37,021 bases of DNA. It comes from a bacterium. Its GTDB lineage: Bacteria > Vulcanimicrobiota > JABDET01. This document shows, piece after piece, positions 23,281 through 31,671 of this stretch. Under the pieces are notes generated by a model, which searched no databases, was not told the DNA's origin, and saw nothing but the letters and a program-made list of their open reading frames with translations. Within the stretch, counting starts at the first letter, position 1, and each line of letters opens with the position of its first letter. A program made the translations under genes and the position numbers. The stretch lies in the NCBI GenBank assembly GCA_021817145.1, contig JAKAVV010000024.1, positions 1 through 37,021 on the forward strand. Direction: 5' to 3'.

Positions 23281-24096
23281 CTATTGAGAAATTTCTCTGG
23301 ATCTCTCTGCTGCTTTTGAGATGGCTTTAATCAAAGTTACTCGTATCCCCCCATCTTCCAGTTCCATGATCCCATCCATGGTAACTCCTGCAGGAGTGGT
23401 TACTGAATCTTTTAATTTGGCGGGATGTTCTCCTGTTTCCAAGACCATTTTTGAAGCCCCAAGCATGGATTGAGCAGCAAGAGTTGTTGCCAGATCTCGA
23501 GGCAGTCCTGCTTTAACTCCCCCCTCAGCAAGAGATTCAATCATAATATAAATGTAACCTGGCCCGCTTCCAGAAAGAGCTGTTACAGCATCCATTAAAT
23601 CTTCATTGTCTAAAATCTCCACTCTTCCAAAAGAAGAGAAGATTTGTTTCGCCATTTTTAAATGCTCAGGACCGGAAAATCTGCCAGGGCACAGCACAGT
23701 CATCCCTTCGTTAACCAGACAGGGGGTATTTGGCATTGCCCGAATCACAGGAATCCCTTCTTTAAGCAGCTGTTCAACAAATCTTGTGCTTGTCGCTGCA
23801 GCAAGGGTTATCATTAAATGGTTTGGAGTGATTGAATCTTTAATTTCGGCAAGAGCTTGTTTCATGTTTTGAGGTTTTACAGCCAGGATAATAATATTGG
23901 CTAATTTCACCATTTCAGCATTGTTAGAAAAGAGTTTAATCCCAAATTGAGAAGAGATCTTTTCATGGTTAGCCGAATGTCGGGTGCTCCCTAATAGATT
24001 TTCCGCAGGAACAATTTTATTTTTAAGTAAACTGCTGACAAGGGTTCCTCCGATTTTCCCAACTCCAAGAACAGCGATTTTCTTGTTTGACAGCAT
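23281..24096 (-). CDS. proC: Pyrroline-5-carboxylate reductase
   Basis: A 271-residue NAD(P)H-dependent enzyme catalysing the last step of proline synthesis. The Rossmann motif is IAVLGVGKIGGTLV at the N-terminus, then ILAVKPQNMKQAL and RAMPNTPCLVNEGMTVL. The C-terminal signature ALSGSGPGYIYIMIESLAEGGVKAGLPRDLA and SVTTPAGVT complete the family pattern. It is the last gene of the cdaA operon: its ATG comes two bases after the glmS stop, so coupling is likely. ProC in a c-di-AMP/GlmM operon is unusual and may tie proline, a compatible solute, to osmotic signalling. Confidence 0.95.
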   Translation of the reverse strand: MLSNKKIAVLGVGKIGGTLVSSLLKNKIVPAENLLGSTRHSANHEKISSQFGIKLFSNNAEMVKLANIIILAVKPQNMKQALAEIKDSITPNHLMITLAAATSTRFVEQLLKEGIPVIRAMPNTPCLVNEGMTVLCPGRFSGPEHLKMAKQIFSSFGRVEILDNEDLMDAVTALSGSGPGYIYIMIESLAEGGVKAGLPRDLATTLAAQSMLGASKMVLETGEHPAKLKDSVTTPAGVTMDGIMELEDGGIRVTLIKAISKAAERSREISQ

Positions 24097-24098
24097 GA

Positions 24099-25901
24099 CT
24101 ATTCAACAGTCACGCTTTTGGCGAGGTTTCGAGGTTGATCCACATCGCACCCTTTTTTATCCGCGATTAAATAAGCCAGCAGCTGTAAAGGCAGAACAGC
24201 TAGAATAGGGGACAAAAGCCAGTGGGTTTCAGGTATTAAAAAAAGGTTGTTAGTGTATTTAGAAGCCTGTTTATTGGTTTCTTCAGTGACTAAAATTAAG
24301 GAAGCGTCTCTTGCAAGAACTTCTTCCACATTGGAAATCGTTTTTTCATAGACAGGGCTCTGCAAAGCAAGAGCTACGACAGATACTGTTTCATCAACAA
24401 GGGCAATAGGTCCGTGCTTCATCTCTCCCGCAGCATATCCTTCCGCGTGTATATAGGAGATTTCTTTCAATTTTAAAGCCCCTTCCAAGGCAATCGGGTA
24501 ATAAACATGGCGTCCTAAGTAGAGAAAATCTTTCCTGCCGCTGAACAATTTAGCGATATGTTTTACTTCCTGTTCTTTCTTCAGGGTTAAAGAGACCAGT
24601 TCAGGCAGCCGATACAATTCCTTTAAAAATGTTTGAAACTCAAGATGGGAAAGGGTTCCTCTGTCCTGAGCAGATTTTAAAGCCAGAAGAAAAAGAAGAG
24701 TTAGCTGCGAGACGTATGTTTTTGTTGCCGCAACTCCAATTTCGATTCCTGCGCGAGTATAAAGACAAGAGGCTTCTCGGGAAATAGAACTCCCCATGAC
24801 GTTGGTCAGAGCGAGTACAGGGGCTCCTTGCTTTTTAGCCTCGCGAACAGCGGCTAGGGTGTCAGCGGTTTCTCCTGATTGGCTGATCGCCACGACCAGA
24901 GTTTCTTTAGAAAGAAGGAGGTTTCGATACCTGAATTCACTGGACAACTCTACCTCTGCTGGGATTTTTGCCAGATTTTCAAACCAGTATTTTCCAATCA
25001 TAGCGGCATGGTAAGCTGTTCCAGCTCCTGTTAAAAAAACTCGCTTAAATTTGGGAAGATCGATTTCAAGGGATATGCCTGTTTGTTTTAATCTTCCTGC
25101 CAGAGTTTCAGAAACCACATCAGGCTGCTCGTGAATTTCCTTCAGCATGAAATGCTTGTATCCCCCTTTTTCAGCCATTGTGGTATCCCATAAAACGCGA
25201 AAACTCGCTCTTTCAATTTTTTTCCTTTGAGAATCTAAAAGTTTTACCCCTTCTGGAGTTAAAATCACGACTTCCCCATCTTCAACAAGCAGGGCTTCTT
25301 GGGTAAAAGGAAGGAAAGCGGGAATATCGCTTGCTAAATAATATTCTCCTTTTCCAATTCCAATGACAAGAGGGCTTCCCATTCTTGCAGCAACGATTTT
25401 TTGAGGTTCATCTTCAGCAATAACAGCAAGGGCATAAGAGCCCCTTATCTCTTCAAGGGCATTGATTAATGCGTCTTCTAAATTCCCTTGATAATAAACT
25501 TCAATGAGATGAGGAATAATTTCAGTGTCTGTTTCTGTTCTGAAATCATGCCCTGCTGCCAAAAGTTTTTCTTTTATTTCTAAATAATTTTCAATAATTC
25601 CATTATGAACAAGGGCAAGGCGATTTTTACAATCAGTATGTGGATGAGCGTTTTCATCGCATGGTTTTCCATGGGTCGCCCATCTTGTGTGCCCGATCCC
25701 TGTGTGCCCATGAATAGGTTGGGAGGAAATCACGTCTTTGAGCGCCGCAATTTTTCCCATACATTTGGCTTTTGCGACCCCTTTCCCATTTAAAACAGCC
25801 ATTCCAGCAGAATCGTAGCCGCGGTATTCCAATCTTTTCAGCCCTTCCAATAAAACAGAAGAAGCTTCTTTTTCCCCAAGATAACCTACAATGCCGCACA
25901 T
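24099..25901 (-). CDS. glmS: Glutamine-fructose-6-phosphate aminotransferase (isomerizing)
   Basis: A 600-residue cytoplasmic enzyme making glucosamine-6-phosphate. MCGIVGYLG exposes the catalytic Cys2 after Met removal. RLEYRGYDSAGMAV, HTRWATHGKP and the glutaminase domain run to about residue 220. Two SIS isomerase domains follow (TGAGTAYHAAMIGKYW, SQSGETADTL, EGYAAGEMKHGPIALVDE), and the protein ends in the conserved PRNLAKSVTVE. Stop and start codons overlap with glmM as TAATG, so there is no leader and no room for a glmS ribozyme. Control probably acts on the whole operon. Confidence 0.97.
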   Translation of the reverse strand: MCGIVGYLGEKEASSVLLEGLKRLEYRGYDSAGMAVLNGKGVAKAKCMGKIAALKDVISSQPIHGHTGIGHTRWATHGKPCDENAHPHTDCKNRLALVHNGIIENYLEIKEKLLAAGHDFRTETDTEIIPHLIEVYYQGNLEDALINALEEIRGSYALAVIAEDEPQKIVAARMGSPLVIGIGKGEYYLASDIPAFLPFTQEALLVEDGEVVILTPEGVKLLDSQRKKIERASFRVLWDTTMAEKGGYKHFMLKEIHEQPDVVSETLAGRLKQTGISLEIDLPKFKRVFLTGAGTAYHAAMIGKYWFENLAKIPAEVELSSEFRYRNLLLSKETLVVAISQSGETADTLAAVREAKKQGAPVLALTNVMGSSISREASCLYTRAGIEIGVAATKTYVSQLTLLFLLALKSAQDRGTLSHLEFQTFLKELYRLPELVSLTLKKEQEVKHIAKLFSGRKDFLYLGRHVYYPIALEGALKLKEISYIHAEGYAAGEMKHGPIALVDETVSVVALALQSPVYEKTISNVEEVLARDASLILVTEETNKQASKYTNNLFLIPETHWLLSPILAVLPLQLLAYLIADKKGCDVDQPRNLAKSVTVE

Positions 25902-27247
25902 TATTTTAATCTCCTTTCAATGTTGTAAGCAAGAAGATTCACAACTTCTTCCAACTCTTTCCTATCTAGCCCTTCTGCCATGATGCGAATCAAGGGTTCT
26001 GTTCCAGAAGGACGAACTACCAGTCTTCCTTTTCCTTTTAGCCTTTTTTCCTGTTCATGCAAAATCTTTTGAATCTCTTCATCATGATGAAAGTCATTTT
26101 TCCTTCTGACAGGAACATTTTTAAGAATTTGCGGGAAAACCTCAATGATTTTTTGGAAATCAGAAAGGGATTTTCCAGTTTCACGGAGAACTGAAAGAAC
26201 GGCTAAGGCAGTTAAACAGCCATCCCCTGAAACTCCATGATTAAGCAGGATTAAATGTCCTGACTGCTCCCCTCCTAGATTGGCGTTCTTCTTCAACATT
26301 TCTTCCAGGACATATCGATCTCCAATCTGGGTTCTGATCAATTTAATATTTTTCTCTTTTAATGCTTTCTCAAGTCCAAAGTTAGACATGACAGTTGTGA
26401 CAACAGGCCCCTTTAACTTTTTTTTCTTAAACCAGTGAATTCCTAAAAGGGCAAGGGTATGATCTCCATGGAAAAGCTCCCCTTTCCCTGTCACAAAAAT
26501 GACACGGTCAGCATCCCCATCAAAGGCAATCCCTAGATCCGCCTTTTCTTTTATCACCGTTTTTCTTAAAAAATCAGGGAATGCGGCGCCGCAGCTGACG
26601 TTGATTTTTTCTCCGTTTGGGGTTGAACATTTCAAGATCACTTTTGCCCCAAGAGATTCAAAAAGGACAGGGGCAATCACGCTTGCTGAGCCATAAGCGC
26701 AGTCTAGAACAAGCCGGATCCCCTTTAATGAAACTTTAAAGCAAGATTTTAAATAGTCAATATACCGATCTTTTGCTTCATCTAAAATTTTTAATTTTCC
26801 AACTTCTGTTCCAATTGGACGTTTTAATTTATCGTCTTTTAATTTTAAGATGCTCTCAATTTGGTTTTCCTCATGATCTGATAATTTGAGCCCTGCTGCC
26901 GAGAAGATTTTAATTCCATTATGTTCAAGAGGATTGTGGGAAGCAGAAATCATGATTCCCGCTTTAAACTTTATGCTTTTTGTTAAATAACTGACGGCCG
27001 GCGTTGGAATAATACCGCAGCTGCAGACATTGCCTCCAACAGATAAAATTCCGGATTCTAGAGCGCCCTCCAGCATATCGCTTGAAACTCTTGGATCTTT
27101 TCCAACCAGTATTTCTCCGTGCCCATTTTTCCTTAAAATAGATCCTACAGCTCTCCCAACACGGAAGACCAGCTCAGGGGTTAAATCCTGATTGGCGATT
27201 CCTCGTATCCCATCTGTGCCAAAATATTTTTTCAGTGTCATTTCCAT
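25901..27247 (-). CDS. glmM: Phosphoglucosamine mutase
   Basis: A 448-residue enzyme converting glucosamine-6-phosphate to glucosamine-1-phosphate for UDP-GlcNAc. KYFGTDGIRG at the N-terminus, the phosphoserine loop ISASHNP (Ser103), the Mg loop DGDADR and the phosphate-binding RPSGTEPLIRIMAEG are all intact. A second in-frame ATG two codons in is an alternative start. It lies between cdaR and glmS with almost no spacing. In other bacteria GlmM binds and inhibits CdaA, and the shared operon here fits that relationship. Confidence 0.97.
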   Translation of the reverse strand: MEMTLKKYFGTDGIRGIANQDLTPELVFRVGRAVGSILRKNGHGEILVGKDPRVSSDMLEGALESGILSVGGNVCSCGIIPTPAVSYLTKSIKFKAGIMISASHNPLEHNGIKIFSAAGLKLSDHEENQIESILKLKDDKLKRPIGTEVGKLKILDEAKDRYIDYLKSCFKVSLKGIRLVLDCAYGSASVIAPVLFESLGAKVILKCSTPNGEKINVSCGAAFPDFLRKTVIKEKADLGIAFDGDADRVIFVTGKGELFHGDHTLALLGIHWFKKKKLKGPVVTTVMSNFGLEKALKEKNIKLIRTQIGDRYVLEEMLKKNANLGGEQSGHLILLNHGVSGDGCLTALAVLSVLRETGKSLSDFQKIIEVFPQILKNVPVRRKNDFHHDEEIQKILHEQEKRLKGKGRLVVRPSGTEPLIRIMAEGLDRKELEEVVNLLAYNIERRLK

Positions 27248-27250
27248 CGT

Positions 27251-28162
27251 TTATTTCCCTAGTTTTAAAATGACTGTTGCTTTTTTCTTTCCCTGCAAAA
27301 CAATCCCCTTCGGAGGAATAATTTCAACAATCCGAATCAATGTTCCCCTTTTTCCTGTAATATTAATGGGGGAAGTGGAGAGGTATTTGGGAAGGGGGGT
27401 TCCTGATTTTACTTCTGCAAGAACAATGGCAGGTTTTACAGAGACCGCTCTGAGAAATTCATGAGAAGATAAAAATCCGGTAATAGAAGGCCGTACAGCA
27501 AACGGCGCAATGGAATTTTTTTTCTGTTCTAAAACCTCTACAAAAGGGGGGATTATCTGAACTCCTGGCACAATTCTTCCTAAAGCATCTGTAGGAACAG
27601 GTGTTAAGATAACAGGGGTATGGTTATGCCAGGGGGTTGGAATTTGAACTTGAGCATCTTCTACTTCATTGATCCTTAAGGATGCCCCTTTCACGATTAC
27701 CTGGGAAGGAGCAATTTGAATGATGTGATGGGTATTTATTTCTTGAGCATTCCATAGGACTGGGACTTTTTTTTGAATGACAGTATCCAGGATCACCTTC
27801 ACCCTCAGCGGACTAATTCTTTTAACCATAAAACCGGGAGGAGAAGCTAGATGAATGGGAAGATTTTGATAATCTCCCCCTTTTTTTCCTTGAAGGTCCA
27901 CGTATGCTTTGAAATCTGAAGAGCTCAATTTGTTCAATTTTTTCCGCGGCCCTTCCACTGTCGTGAAAATTTCGGAAGGAGCGCTTAAAACTTGAACCTT
28001 TGAGGAGAGATTTTGAAAAATCAGTGGAAGCTCAAGATGTTTGGTTCCTGCCGCAGCTTCGGGATTTAATTCTCCAAAATGCACGACAAACCACAAAAAC
28101 AAGGCAAGAACCAGACTGATTATTTTTAAGCTAAGATTTTTTTTGAAAAATCCTTTGAACAC
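27251..28162 (-). CDS. cdaR: YbbR-domain protein, CdaA regulator CdaR
   Basis: A 303-residue membrane-anchored extracytoplasmic protein. KKNLSLKIISLVLALFLWFVV is the typical single helix at the N-terminus, followed by three or so YbbR repeats (for example FQNLSSKVQVLSAPSEIFTTVEGP and VIVKGASLRINEV). CdaR modulates the cyclase CdaA. The start is a GTG at 28162 behind AAGGAGG, at a slightly long spacing of 12 bases. It overlaps the end of cdaA by 32 bases, implying coupling. Confidence 0.9.
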   Translation of the reverse strand: MFKGFFKKNLSLKIISLVLALFLWFVVHFGELNPEAAAGTKHLELPLIFQNLSSKVQVLSAPSEIFTTVEGPRKKLNKLSSSDFKAYVDLQGKKGGDYQNLPIHLASPPGFMVKRISPLRVKVILDTVIQKKVPVLWNAQEINTHHIIQIAPSQVIVKGASLRINEVEDAQVQIPTPWHNHTPVILTPVPTDALGRIVPGVQIIPPFVEVLEQKKNSIAPFAVRPSITGFLSSHEFLRAVSVKPAIVLAEVKSGTPLPKYLSTSPINITGKRGTLIRIVEIIPPKGIVLQGKKKATVILKLGK

Positions 28163-29015
28163 GAACCTTGTAATCCTCCTTCCAGATGGATTTCCACAGT
28201 GGGATTGCCGTTATTTCAGAGATAGAAATAAGATAAGTTAAAAGGAAATTTTTAACCCCGGCTTCATCCAGATTTCGGATGAATTTTCCTTCTTTAGCAA
28301 TCGCTATTTCTCCTGTTTCTTCTGAAACAATGACAGCTAGAGCATCGCTGTCTTCGGTAATTCCTAAGGCGGCTCTATGTCTGCTCCCAAAACTTTTGTC
28401 AATCCAGGGGTTATCTGATAAAGGGAGATAACAGCCGGCAGCCATGATTTTCAATCCTCTAATAATAACAGCTCCATCATGAAGCGGGCTTTTAGGCAGG
28501 AAAATGGAGAGCAGAAGTTTTGAACTTACTTCTCCTTCTAAACGAGTCCCTTTTTCAATAAAATCCACCAGTCCTGTTTCTCGTTCAATCACAATTAAAG
28601 CTCCTGTTTTGGTTTGAGATAAAACCACAACAGCCCACGTAATCTCGTCAATTAATTTTGAAATTTCCTCTTTCTTTAACCGAGGAAAAGCAGCTCTTGC
28701 CACTCCCCCTCTTCCCAACTGCTCAAGAGCGCGCCGCAGTTCGGGCTGGAAGACGATGGGAAGAGCAACCGCAATACTCAACATCAAATATTTTAGAATC
28801 CAGTTTAAGGTTTCCAGATGCCAGTAAGCGCTTGCAAGCTTAGTTAAAAGTAGAATGACAATTCCTTGCAGGATTTGAACCGCTCTTGTTCCTTGAATGA
28901 CAACCAGCAGCTGGTAGAATAAAAAGGTCACAATAAGGATATCAATTAAGTTCAAGAGAATAAAGTGAGGAGAATAAATAAACCAGTTCAGCACTTCTTC
29001 ATCTTTTCTTTTCAA
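28131..29015 (-). CDS. cdaA: Diadenylate cyclase CdaA (DisA_N domain)
   Basis: A protein of up to 294 residues with about three N-terminal membrane helices (residues 17-88) and a DAC domain. The catalytic DGA (180-182, in SPLHDGAVIIRG) and RHR (212-214, in FGSRHRAALGITE) motifs are intact, so it should make c-di-AMP from two ATP. The segment DILIVTFLFYQLLVVIQGTRA is characteristic of CdaA. The frame opens with a TTG at 29015; a GTG seven codons further in is an alternative, and neither has a strong ribosome-binding site. It is the first gene of the operon cdaA-cdaR-glmM-glmS-proC. Confidence 0.94.
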   Translation of the reverse strand: MKRKDEEVLNWFIYSPHFILLNLIDILIVTFLFYQLLVVIQGTRAVQILQGIVILLLTKLASAYWHLETLNWILKYLMLSIAVALPIVFQPELRRALEQLGRGGVARAAFPRLKKEEISKLIDEITWAVVVLSQTKTGALIVIERETGLVDFIEKGTRLEGEVSSKLLLSIFLPKSPLHDGAVIIRGLKIMAAGCYLPLSDNPWIDKSFGSRHRAALGITEDSDALAVIVSEETGEIAIAKEGKFIRNLDEAGVKNFLLTYLISISEITAIPLWKSIWKEDYKVRVQRIFQKKS

Positions 29016-29016
29016 A

Positions 29017-29028
29017 GGTTCTTGAACC
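29017..29028. promoter_or_regulatory. Short palindrome at the cdaA start in the divergent gap
   Basis: GGTTC and GAACC are mirrored around TT directly before the cdaA TTG codon, in the 65-base gap shared with the divergent kinase gene. It could be an operator or a small RNA hairpin over the initiation site. The gap is otherwise AT-rich, with TATATAAAGG and TATATT stretches but no clear -35 at proper spacing. Confidence 0.25.
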
Positions 29029-29080
29029 CTTCTAGAGAATAGCTAAAAGAACTTATATAAAGGTTATATTCGCAAGTATA

Positions 29081-30688
29081 ATGGTGAGATCTAACCAGGA
29101 TTTGATTGAAGAACTTCGAGCATCGTATGAAGAGCTTTCAGCTCTTCAGCTTCTTTCCGCTTCTCTTAATACAACTTATGTATTTGAAGAAGTTTTAAAC
29201 TTGTTCATGAATTTGGCGGGAGAGATTGTAGAGTATGCTGCCTGCGCTCTTTTCCTTGATGAAGGAGGAAAATTTAAGCTTATTGGATCGCGGAATTATG
29301 ACTCCACTCAAATTGATGCCATTTTAGCAAAAGAAAGCGGTTCGAGTTTGCTCCGGTGGTGTTTGAAAGAAAACAAAATCACTCCCATTGCTTATGATGA
29401 GTTAATGGGCCAGATAAGAGATATCCCTTCCAGTTTTATTCTTGTCCCTGTTGTTTCTCATCAGCGAGCCATTGGAATACTGATGATGGAATGTCATGTG
29501 CCCAGCGCTCAAATTACGCAGCAGGAGATTATTCTATTAAGTCTTTTAAGCGGGCAAACCGCTGTCGCCTGCGAAAATGCCAACCTTTACAAAGGACTTC
29601 ATGAAAGAAATATTGAGCTTGCCAAATTGAAAAATTACTTATCCAGCATTCTGGAAAATGTGACAACAGGAATAATAGCTCTGGATAAAGAGGGGAGAAT
29701 TACTTCTTTAAATCGTTCCGCAGAGAAAATTTTAAGCTTAAAAAGCGAGAAAGCGGTGGGAAAATTGTTTTTCGAGTTATTCAGTGAGCCTCTCCGCACT
29801 ACTTTTAGGGATATTCTTTTGTCCAGTATGATTCAGGCTGAGGCATCCAGTTATGAGTTGGATGCAGAACTAGACAATAAAATTCTACCGCTTGCTTTAA
29901 GCACCAGTTTGCTGAGAGATGAAAAGGGGGATCCAACAGGTTTTGTCGTTGCCTGCCGCGACATTTCTGAAACAAAAGAATTGGATGCCATGAGAAAACT
30001 TTCACAATTGAAAACAGAGTTTTTATCCAGCATTTCACATGAATTAAGAACCCCTTTGACCTCGATTAAAGCCTATTCAGAGACCCTGATTAACCTTTTG
30101 GATAGACTCCCTCTTGAGACCAGAATGGAATGTTTGAAAATCATTGACAGCGAGGCAGACAGGCTTGCCCGTCTTTTAGATGATCTATTGGATTTCTCTC
30201 GGATGGAATCAGGAAAATTAAAATTGGCTCTCCAAGAAATCAATTTAGTTGAACTGATTGAACAAGTTGTGAGTCAGATGAAGTTTGAATCGCCTAAACA
30301 CAGCATAGCAGTAAACTTCCCTTTTACTAAAGCCCCTATTCTCGCTGATCCGGATCGAATTAAACAGGCTCTTATTAATCTTTTCAGTAATGCCATCAAA
30401 TATTCTCCTGAAGGTGGAAAGATTGAGTGCGGCATTAAAGATGAAGAGGACTCTTTTTCTGTTTTTGTAAAAGATTCAGGGATTGGAATTCCTTCTGAAA
30501 CTCTGCCTCATATTTTTGAGAAGTTTTATCGAGGAGAGGGTCCTGAAATGATAAAAATCAGAGGAACAGGGCTTGGACTTTCTATTACCAAGGCTATTAT
30601 AGAAGCTCATGGCGGAAAAATTGATGCAGAAAGCCAGGTGGGGAAAGGAACGATTATCTCTTTTATTCTCCCTAAACTGTCTTCTTGA
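29081..30688 (+). CDS. Soluble GAF-PAS sensor histidine kinase
   Basis: A 535-residue cytoplasmic kinase with no membrane helix. A short helical start leads to a GAF-like domain (about 25-170), then a PAS domain (about 185-300, ENVTTGIIALDKEGRITSLNRSAEKIL). The HisKA dimerisation domain has the phospho-acceptor His320 in SISHELRTP. The HATPase domain carries the N box (NLFSNAIKYSPEGG), DSGIGIP and RGTGLGLSITKAIIEAHGG. It probably senses a small molecule or redox state. No response regulator is next to it. There is almost no leader, and no ribosome-binding site is apparent before the ATG. It is divergent from cdaA. Confidence 0.92.
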   Translation: MVRSNQDLIEELRASYEELSALQLLSASLNTTYVFEEVLNLFMNLAGEIVEYAACALFLDEGGKFKLIGSRNYDSTQIDAILAKESGSSLLRWCLKENKITPIAYDELMGQIRDIPSSFILVPVVSHQRAIGILMMECHVPSAQITQQEIILLSLLSGQTAVACENANLYKGLHERNIELAKLKNYLSSILENVTTGIIALDKEGRITSLNRSAEKILSLKSEKAVGKLFFELFSEPLRTTFRDILLSSMIQAEASSYELDAELDNKILPLALSTSLLRDEKGDPTGFVVACRDISETKELDAMRKLSQLKTEFLSSISHELRTPLTSIKAYSETLINLLDRLPLETRMECLKIIDSEADRLARLLDDLLDFSRMESGKLKLALQEINLVELIEQVVSQMKFESPKHSIAVNFPFTKAPILADPDRIKQALINLFSNAIKYSPEGGKIECGIKDEEDSFSVFVKDSGIGIPSETLPHIFEKFYRGEGPEMIKIRGTGLGLSITKAIIEAHGGKIDAESQVGKGTIISFILPKLSS

Positions 30689-30709
30689 ATGAACGAGTAA
30701 TGAACGAGT
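30688..30709. repeat. 11-bp direct repeat after the kinase stop
   Basis: AATGAACGAGT occurs twice without a gap, beginning on the last base of the kinase stop codon. It may be a small slippage product. Similar GAACGA words occur in the 75-bp repeat and at 34571-34576. Confidence 0.6.
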
Positions 30710-30741
30710 AAGAAGGAAACCATGATAAGGAGGGGGAAATA

Positions 30742-31671
30742 ATGAAAAACATGAGAAAGAAAAGCCAATTTTTTTTATTTGCAAGTTTGCTTTTGATCTG
30801 TGGGTGCGCTAGAAAACCAGCTCAAGTAAAAATGCCGCATCCAGCTCCACCCCCCAGTCAGAAGATCGTTTATGATTCAAACAAAACTGGTAAATTAGAT
30901 TTATTCTCTATTTATCCTGAAGGTGGAAAAAGCGTAAATCTGACACCAAATGCAGGCAGCTTGAATTTTCAACCCGCCTGGGACCCTGCTGGGAAAAAGA
31001 TATTTTTCGCTTCGAATTTTAAAAGTAAAACTGGGAATTTAAATATTTTTTCTGTTGCTTCAGATGGAACAGGCATGCAGCAGATCACCCATTTAAAAGG
31101 GGAAAATTATGATCCCGCTGTTTCTCCAAATGGAAAGAAATTAGCTTTTATTTCTACCCAGAGCGGGGTTTCACAGCTTTTTCTAGCCAACTCAGATGGA
31201 AGCAAGCCTATTCTTTTAACAAAAGGGGAAGCGATTCACCCCGCTTTTTCTCCTGATGGGAAAAATATTGCTTTTGTGAGGATCATCAAAAGAAAGGGAT
31301 GGCTTGCAGTAATCAGCAGCACAGGGAAGAATCTTTGGGTTTCCCATTTATTGGTGGTTCCAGATGGGGGACCTGCCTGGTCTCCGAATGGGAATTCTAT
31401 TGCTTTTATTACGAAATCGAAAGGGCTTTATGAGCTGGCAGCTGTGCACCCTGGCAAAAAAGGGATAAAAGTCATTCTATCCTCCGCTCTTTATCTCGGT
31501 TCTCCTTCTTTCAGCCCTGGAGGCAATCATCTTTGTTATATGGGATACGTCAAGAAATCGTTTTACAATCAACACTGGAAGATTTTTGTTATAAATCGAG
31601 ATGGGAAAAATTCCCGTCAGCTCACTTTTCGCCGCTCTGATGATCGAGATCCGATCTGGTTCCATATTTAA
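30742..31671 (+). CDS. TolB-like WD40/PD40 beta-propeller lipoprotein
   Basis: A 309-residue lipoprotein: a basic start, a hydrophobic core and a lipobox at LLICGC. The mature protein has repeated PD40 blades of the form PAWDPAGKKIFFAS, PAVSPNGKKLAFIS, PAFSPDGKNIAFVR and PAWSPNGNSIAFIT, ending with RSDDRDPIWF. This is the C-terminal propeller of TolB without the N-terminal TolB domain. No tolQ/R/A or pal is nearby, so a true Tol role is not supported; it may bind envelope proteins. A strong AAGGAGGGGG precedes the ATG. Its end overlaps the aspS start. Confidence 0.85.
   Translation: MKNMRKKSQFFLFASLLLICGCARKPAQVKMPHPAPPPSQKIVYDSNKTGKLDLFSIYPEGGKSVNLTPNAGSLNFQPAWDPAGKKIFFASNFKSKTGNLNIFSVASDGTGMQQITHLKGENYDPAVSPNGKKLAFISTQSGVSQLFLANSDGSKPILLTKGEAIHPAFSPDGKNIAFVRIIKRKGWLAVISSTGKNLWVSHLLVVPDGGPAWSPNGNSIAFITKSKGLYELAAVHPGKKGIKVILSSALYLGSPSFSPGGNHLCYMGYVKKSFYNQHWKIFVINRDGKNSRQLTFRRSDDRDPIWFHI

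Noticed and set aside
25880-25920. glmS ribozyme or leader riboswitch
   Set aside because: glmM and glmS overlap by one base, so there is no leader to hold one.
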